Origin: CAZNPA01 sp964575095
GTDB lineage: Bacteria; Pseudomonadota; Alphaproteobacteria; Rickettsiales; SXRF01
Assembly: GCA_964575095.1 (NCBI GenBank)
Contig: CAZNPA010000009.1
Span: forward strand, 1-64,000
DNA length: 64,000 nt
Reading direction: 5' to 3'
The translations under genes and the position numbers were made by a program. The notes under the pieces are model-generated. The model saw only the letters and a program-made list of their open reading frames with translations, had not been told where the DNA came from and ran no database searches. Positions 58,519-64,000 of this stretch are shown one piece after another (position 1 is the stretch's first letter; the number at the start of each line of letters is the position of its first letter).

Positions 58519-60843
58519 CTAACTCACCAATTCCTCATCCGTCTCCGATTGCTTGGAACCGGTGGGTTTGCCGAAGGCGAAGGCGAGCTCATTTTTTTCG
58601 ACGGTTACTTTCACCGTGCCGCCTTTGGTGAGCTTGCCGAAGAGGACTTCGTCGGCCAGCGGCTTCTTGATTTTCTCGGCGATGAGGCGCGCCATGGGGC
58701 GGGCGCCGTTGGCCTTGTCGTAGCCGCGGTCGATCAGCCATTTGCGCGCGCTCGAATCCAGAGCGATGGTGATGTTGCGGTCGGCGAGCTGCGACTCCAG
58801 GCGGAAAATGAACTTGTTGACGACGTGCGACAGCACTTCCGGCGTTAAATGATCGAAGGGGATGATGGCGTCGAGGCGGTTCCTGAATTCCGGCATGAAC
58901 ATGCGGTTGATGGCTTCCTTGTCCTCGCCGACGCGGTCGGTCTTGGTGAAGCCCACCGGCGCGCGGGCGACGTCGGCGGCGCCGGCATTGCTGGTCATGA
59001 TGATGATCGAGTTCCTAAAGTTCACCGTCTTGCCGTTGGAGTCGGTGAGCTTGCCGTAATCCATGATCTGCAGCAGAATATTATAGACGTCCGGATGCGC
59101 CTTCTCGATTTCGTCGAGCAGGATCACGGAGTAGGGGTTCTTGTCGACGGCGTCCGTCAGCAAACCGCCCTGATCGAAACCGACATAGCCCGGAGGCGCG
59201 CCGACCATGCGGCTGACGGCGTGCTTTTCCATATATTCGGACATATCGAAGCGCGAAAGCTCCATGCCCATCTGGAGAGCGAGCTGCTGCGCGACTTCGG
59301 TTTTGCCGACGCCGGTAGGTCCCGTGAACAGGTAATTGCCGATCGGTTTTTCTTCTTCGCGTAATCCCGCGCGCGCCATTTTAAGGGCGGCGGAAAGCGC
59401 TTCGATGGCCTTGTCCTGACCGAAGATGACCAGCTTCAGGTTTTTCTCTAAATTCTTGAGCGTCTCGGCGTCGTCCATGCTGAGATTCTTGGCCGGCATG
59501 CGCGCGATCTTGGCGACGATCTCTTCCACTTCTTTGTTGGTGATCGTCTTCTTGCGCTTGTTTTCCGGCAGCAGCATCTGCGCCGCGCCGGCTTCGTCCA
59601 AGACGTCGATGGCCTTGTCGGGGAGCTTGCGGTCGGGGATATAGCGCGCCGATAATTCCACCGCCGCCTTGATGGCCGACGGCGTATAGCGCACCTGGTG
59701 ATGCTCTTCGTAATAGGGCTTGAGGCCGCGCAAAATCTTTATCGAGTTCTCGACCGACGGTTCGCTGATATCGATCTTCTGGAACCGGCGGGCGAGGGCG
59801 CGGTCTTTCTCGATAGAGTTTTTATATTCCTTATAGGTGGTTGAACCGATGCAGCGGAAGCCGCCGCGCGCCAGAGCCGGTTTCAGCAAGTTGCAGGCGT
59901 CGAGCGCGCCGCCCGATGTGGAGCCGGCGCCGATGATGGTGTGGATTTCGTCGATGAATAAAATCGCGCCGGGGACTTTTTCGATTTCCTTGATAACGTT
60001 TTTCATGCGCTCTTCGAAGTCGCCGCGGTAGCGCGTGCCGGCGAGTAACGCGCCCATGTCGAGCGAGAAGATGACGGCGTTGCGCAATACGGCCGGGACT
60101 TCCGTACGAACGATGCGAAGCGCTAAACCCTCGGCGATGGCGGTTTTGCCGACACCGGCCTCGCCGACTAAGAGCGGATTGTTCTTCGTGCGGCGGGCAA
60201 GGATTTGAATCGTGCGTTCCACTTCTTCCTCGCGGCCGATTAAAATATCGGTTTTTCCGGCTTCGGCTTTTTTATTTAAGTTCACGCAATACTGCGACAG
60301 CGCGTCGCCTTTTTCTTTTTCCTTAGGCGCTGCGGCCTGCGGTTTTTCCAGGGCTTCGATGTCGTCGGCATCGAGCTCGCGGCGCCACTCGGCGATCTTC
60401 TGGTTGCCGGCGAACTTGACGACGCCGTGCGAGATGTAATTCACCACGTCGAGGCGCGAGACGTCCTGCTCCTGCATGAAGAACACGGCGTGCGAATCGC
60501 GCTCGGAAAATAAAGCGACCAGCACGTTGCTGCCGGTGACCTCGTTCTTGCCGGCCGATTGCACGTGGATGGCGGCGCGGTGGATGACGCGCTGGAAACC
60601 GGCGGTCGGGCGCGACTCCTCGACATTGTCGATAATGAGCGAGGTGAGGTCGGTCTCTAAGAATTCGGAAAGGTGTTTTTTGATGTCGTCGATGTTCATG
60701 CCGCAGCCGCGCATCACGGGCGAGGCATCCGGATCGTCGGTCAATGCATAGAGGAGGTGCTCAAGCGTGGCGTATTCGTGCTTATACTTCTTTGCCAGCG
60801 CCAGCGCGCGGTGAAGACTGATCTCCAGGTTCTTTGACAGCAT
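58519..60843 (-). CDS. clpA: ATP-dependent Clp protease ATP-binding subunit ClpA
   Basis: AAA+ unfoldase that feeds ClpP. 774 residues from the ATG at 60841-60843 (MLSKNLEISLHRALALAKKY): Clp N-domain (1-145), D1 with Walker A LLVGEAGVGKTAIAEGLALR, D2 with FTGPTGVGKTEVAQQLALQM, VILLDEIEKAHPDVYNILLQ, and the IGF-like loop region toward the C-terminus for ClpP docking. The frame is open 12 codons further, through the type E palindrome, but family alignment supports the internal Met. clpS lies upstream. Confidence 0.96.
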   Translation of the reverse strand: MLSKNLEISLHRALALAKKYKHEYATLEHLLYALTDDPDASPVMRGCGMNIDDIKKHLSEFLETDLTSLIIDNVEESRPTAGFQRVIHRAAIHVQSAGKNEVTGSNVLVALFSERDSHAVFFMQEQDVSRLDVVNYISHGVVKFAGNQKIAEWRRELDADDIEALEKPQAAAPKEKEKGDALSQYCVNLNKKAEAGKTDILIGREEEVERTIQILARRTKNNPLLVGEAGVGKTAIAEGLALRIVRTEVPAVLRNAVIFSLDMGALLAGTRYRGDFEERMKNVIKEIEKVPGAILFIDEIHTIIGAGSTSGGALDACNLLKPALARGGFRCIGSTTYKEYKNSIEKDRALARRFQKIDISEPSVENSIKILRGLKPYYEEHHQVRYTPSAIKAAVELSARYIPDRKLPDKAIDVLDEAGAAQMLLPENKRKKTITNKEVEEIVAKIARMPAKNLSMDDAETLKNLEKNLKLVIFGQDKAIEALSAALKMARAGLREEEKPIGNYLFTGPTGVGKTEVAQQLALQMGMELSRFDMSEYMEKHAVSRMVGAPPGYVGFDQGGLLTDAVDKNPYSVILLDEIEKAHPDVYNILLQIMDYGKLTDSNGKTVNFRNSIIIMTSNAGAADVARAPVGFTKTDRVGEDKEAINRMFMPEFRNRLDAIIPFDHLTPEVLSHVVNKFIFRLESQLADRNITIALDSSARKWLIDRGYDKANGARPMARLIAEKIKKPLADEVLFGKLTKGGTVKVTVEKNELAFAFGKPTGSKQSETDEELVS

Positions 60844-60856
60844 GGCGGCCCCTAAG

Positions 60857-60945
60857 TTTGGGGATTGGGGATTGGGCATTGGGGATTAGGGAAAATATAT
60901 TTATCTTGTTTCCCTAATGCCTAATGCCTAACCCCCATTCCCTAT
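60857..60945. repeat. Palindromic element, type E (copy 2)
   Basis: TGGGGATTGGGGATTGGGC and ATTGGGGATTAGGG against CCCTAATGCCTAATGCC and CCCATTCCC. Fills the gap between clpS and clpA; the clpS stop (60942-60944) is in its margin. Same family as the insertion inside xth. Confidence 0.88.
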
Positions 60946-61304
60946 TCTTTCTCCACCCGGCACTGCAGCGGATACTCATTGCGGCGGGCAAGTGTCAGTG
61001 CCAGTTCCGCTTTGGTTTCCGCGACATCCCGCGTGTAGACCCCGCAAATGCCCGCTCCTTTGTGATGTATCTCCAGCATGATGTTGACTGCGTCTTCATG
61101 GATTTTGCGAAACACGTCTTTAAGTAGAAAGACCACAAAATCCATCGGCGTATAATCGTCGTTCAGCAACACCACTTTGAAGAACGGCGGACGTTTGGTT
61201 TTCACCTCCGGTTCCGCCAGCAGCAGGCCGTCCCTTCGGACCTCCCGCTCATCATCACCCCCGTTGGGGCGGCTCATCTCAGTGTCTATATTCCATGATG
61301 TCAT
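60942..61304 (-). CDS. clpS: ATP-dependent Clp protease adaptor ClpS
   Basis: N-end rule adaptor that hands destabilising N-termini to ClpA. 120 residues: unstructured N-terminal 35 residues, then PPFFKVVLLNDDYTPMDFVV with the NDD-x-T-x-MDFV pocket, LEIHHKGAGICGVYTRDVAE and LTLARRNEYPLQCRVEK, all diagnostic. Directly upstream of clpA, the usual arrangement. An internal Met (MSRPNGGDDERE) is an alternative start. Confidence 0.95.
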   Translation of the reverse strand: MTSWNIDTEMSRPNGGDDEREVRRDGLLLAEPEVKTKRPPFFKVVLLNDDYTPMDFVVFLLKDVFRKIHEDAVNIMLEIHHKGAGICGVYTRDVAETKAELALTLARRNEYPLQCRVEKE

Positions 61305-61382
61305 AGAAGCCTGAACAGTCCGTTAAATCAAAGTTGCGAAACGATTAAAATTAGAAACAATGCAATCTATCTCCATATTACT

Positions 61383-61455
61383 GTCATTCCCGCGGAAGCG
61401 GGAATCTTATTTTTCCCAGTGCGTTGCCTAAGATCCCCGCCTGCGCGGGGATGAC
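61383..61455. repeat. Palindromic element, type C (copy 2)
   Basis: GTCATTCCCGCGGAAGCGGG and AATCTTA against GATCCCCGCCTGCGCGGGGA and TGAC; lacks the inner hairpin of copy 1. It is in the 290-base gap between the divergent clpS and the 138-residue orphan; I see no other feature there. Confidence 0.85.
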
Positions 61456-61596
61456 AAATAAGGAAGAGTAACCCCTTGATTCGCCGTAGGCTATTTATAC
61501 CCGATTTCGGCCCGAAAGGCAATTGTCATCAAATCTTAATTTGATTTTAAGGGTGGGGGTGAGAGAATGGGGCGTTAAATAAAATGGAGAGCGTAT

Positions 61597-62013
61597 ATGT
61601 CGGATTTACCGCTGCCTCAAAAAAAGCAATTCAATGTTATCGAGCGCCTGTACCAGGATGTTCTTGAGAGGTATGCCGACTTTGCGCGTTTACTGGAAGA
61701 GCAAAAATCTACGCATAGCCGGTTCCTTGAAATAGCGGGCAATTACATAGATGCGCTGCAGGCGGCCATTCAGGCTCCTGAGGATAGGGGAATTAAAGCC
61801 GATTATGACAAAAAACGGGAGTCCCTGGCCAATGCCCTGAAAATCGTTGTCGATGGGAAAGGTGATATGCCCGGATTTTCCACCCCGTACGCTAAAAGCG
61901 CGGAGCCGGAATGGTTTACAAATTTCTCCCAAGATTTTATCACGTTTGAAGCCGCTGCAAGGCGGCACCTGAAAATCGCGCCGGCGGCAACGCCGGTAAC
62001 CGCCAAAGCCTAA
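61597..62013 (+). CDS. Orphan protein, 138 residues
   Basis: No family recognised. Helical throughout without signal peptide or membrane segment: MSDLPLPQKKQFNVIERLYQ, RYADFARLLEEQKSTHSRFL, KADYDKKRESLANALKIVVD, then WFTNFSQDFITFEAAARRHL and an Ala/Pro tail. GGAGAG lies seven bases before the ATG. It is the last protein gene before the 23S rRNA promoter, same strand. The size and helical build recall the orphan at 58066-58512. Confidence 0.62.
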   Translation: MSDLPLPQKKQFNVIERLYQDVLERYADFARLLEEQKSTHSRFLEIAGNYIDALQAAIQAPEDRGIKADYDKKRESLANALKIVVDGKGDMPGFSTPYAKSAEPEWFTNFSQDFITFEAAARRHLKIAPAATPVTAKA

Positions 62014-62052
62014 GGGGTGATTTTAAGGGATTTTGCACGGTAATAATGCCTG

Positions 62053-62081
62053 TTGACATGCCCAAAACGGGATAGTATACC
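62053..62081 (+). promoter_or_regulatory. Promoter of the 23S rRNA gene
   Basis: A perfect -35 TTGACA (62053-62058), a 17-base spacer and TATACC (62076-62081). Nothing else on this strand between the orphan stop (62013) and the rRNA could use it. Together with the missing 16S gene it indicates that this 23S is transcribed on its own. Confidence 0.7.
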
Positions 62082-62087
62082 ACCTCC

Positions 62088-62405
62088 TCCTTCCGAATAG
62101 AGAAGTGATTTTGCGCAAGGGTTTTGGAGACCCCACAAGCCTTGCCTGCGGTTTAATATTGTGAATAGGTTTTTCTGACATCATAAAGTTGTCAGTCGCG
62201 GGAAAAGGCACGCACAGTTCGAAAGAACAATGGGCCAATTCTGACTGACGACTAAAACTGATGAGTTGATGAACTGGATTTTGTGTTTGTATAGGGCACA
62301 GCCTTGAGCTGTGCGCCATGTGAGGCCGTAAGGCCGTAGCGGGCGCATTTCAAGAGGTTTGTCTTGTACGTTCATAGTTCAGACATCGAAATCTCAAGAG
62401 AACTG
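62088..62405 (+). other. 23S rRNA leader
   Basis: About 320 bases between the presumed start of transcription and the mature 5' end. It holds a GCACAGC-CTTGA-GCTGTGC hairpin near 62297-62315 and a GAGGCCGTAAGGCC hairpin just after it, but no tRNA-Ile, tRNA-Ala or 16S sequence. Probably carries the 5' half of the 23S processing stem, whose partner would be past the window. Confidence 0.6.

Positions 62406-64000
<1,595 letters not shown>

Noticed and set aside
60844..60879. Longer ClpA start through the type E palindrome
   Set aside because: The family begins at MLSKNLEISLHRAL; the extra 12 residues are read from the repeat.
1398..61455. CRISPR arrays
   Set aside because: The repeats are dispersed palindromes; no direct repeats with regular spacers exist and no cas gene is present.
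62290..62345. tRNA-like hairpins in the 23S leader
   Set aside because: Two hairpins can be drawn, but there is no D-arm, T-arm or anticodon arm in tRNA spacing and no CCA or GTTCGA motif.

Overview
The window is a chromosomal segment of an alphaproteobacterium that I cannot place further. Several things point there. The dgt–argS–SPOR–nagZ–tatABC–serS–surE–pcm order, the small CHCC zinc-finger and twin-transmembrane/PduO/etfBA blocks, and a DivK–PleD pair are all typical of the class. A perfect CtrA-type box (TTAA-N7-TTAA) stands in front of the Tad pilus operon. MotB, RpoN and the Tad system suggest a cell that can be motile and piliated. Almost everything is single-copy core gene content. 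No phage, insertion sequence, CRISPR array or tRNA gene was seen.

Layout. 1-1329: 5' part of a minus-strand rsh (SpoT/RelA) gene. 1.6-13.1 kb: Tad/Cpa pilus locus, with cpaBCDEF-tadBC on the plus strand running into tadE/F-like-tadG-tadD on the minus strand; no Flp pilin and no prepilin peptidase are present. 13.2-19.2 kb: rodA, three orphan genes, ppx and rlmE. 19.2-24.8 kb: a lipoprotein hydrolase, then a cobalamin riboswitch with btuB, a lytic transglycosylase, a zinc-finger protein and a PduO-type cobalamin adenosyltransferase. 24.9-28.5 kb: etfB, an orphan ORF, etfA, nadE. 28.5-32 kb: a rearranged nadE–nth interval carrying two alternative gene cassettes side by side, one of them a large DEAD-like helicase. 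32-39.7 kb: secreted creatininase-like protein, PmtA-like methyltransferase, motB, then rpoN-hpf-ptsN-rapZ(C-terminal domain only)-acs. 39.8-42.2 kb: two orphan membrane proteins and a PrmA-like methyltransferase. 42.2-56.1 kb: divK-pleD, xth-erpA, dgt, argS, SPOR protein, nagZ, M50 protease, tatABC, serS, surE, pcm. 56-62 kb: orphan genes, clpS-clpA. 62.0-64.0 kb: the 5' part of a 23S rRNA gene with its own promoter and no 16S rRNA or tRNA in front of it.

The most striking theme is a swarm of short (about 45-130 bp) palindromic elements of at least eight sequence types. They fill gaps between genes, supply stop codons and terminal residues to neighbours, and in three cases lie in frame inside conserved enzymes (two in acetyl-CoA synthetase, one in exodeoxyribonuclease III), much as Rickettsia palindromic elements do. 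A second theme is an altered PTS-Ntr module: EIIA-Ntr has Gln in place of the phosphorylated His, NPr is absent from the locus, and RapZ is reduced to its C-terminal domain. A third is the nadE–nth junction, where duplicated gene tails differ mainly by synonymous changes, indicating that a second allele of this hotspot was recruited from a diverged relative.

About eleven genes have no family I recognise. They are described as seen, without assigned function.
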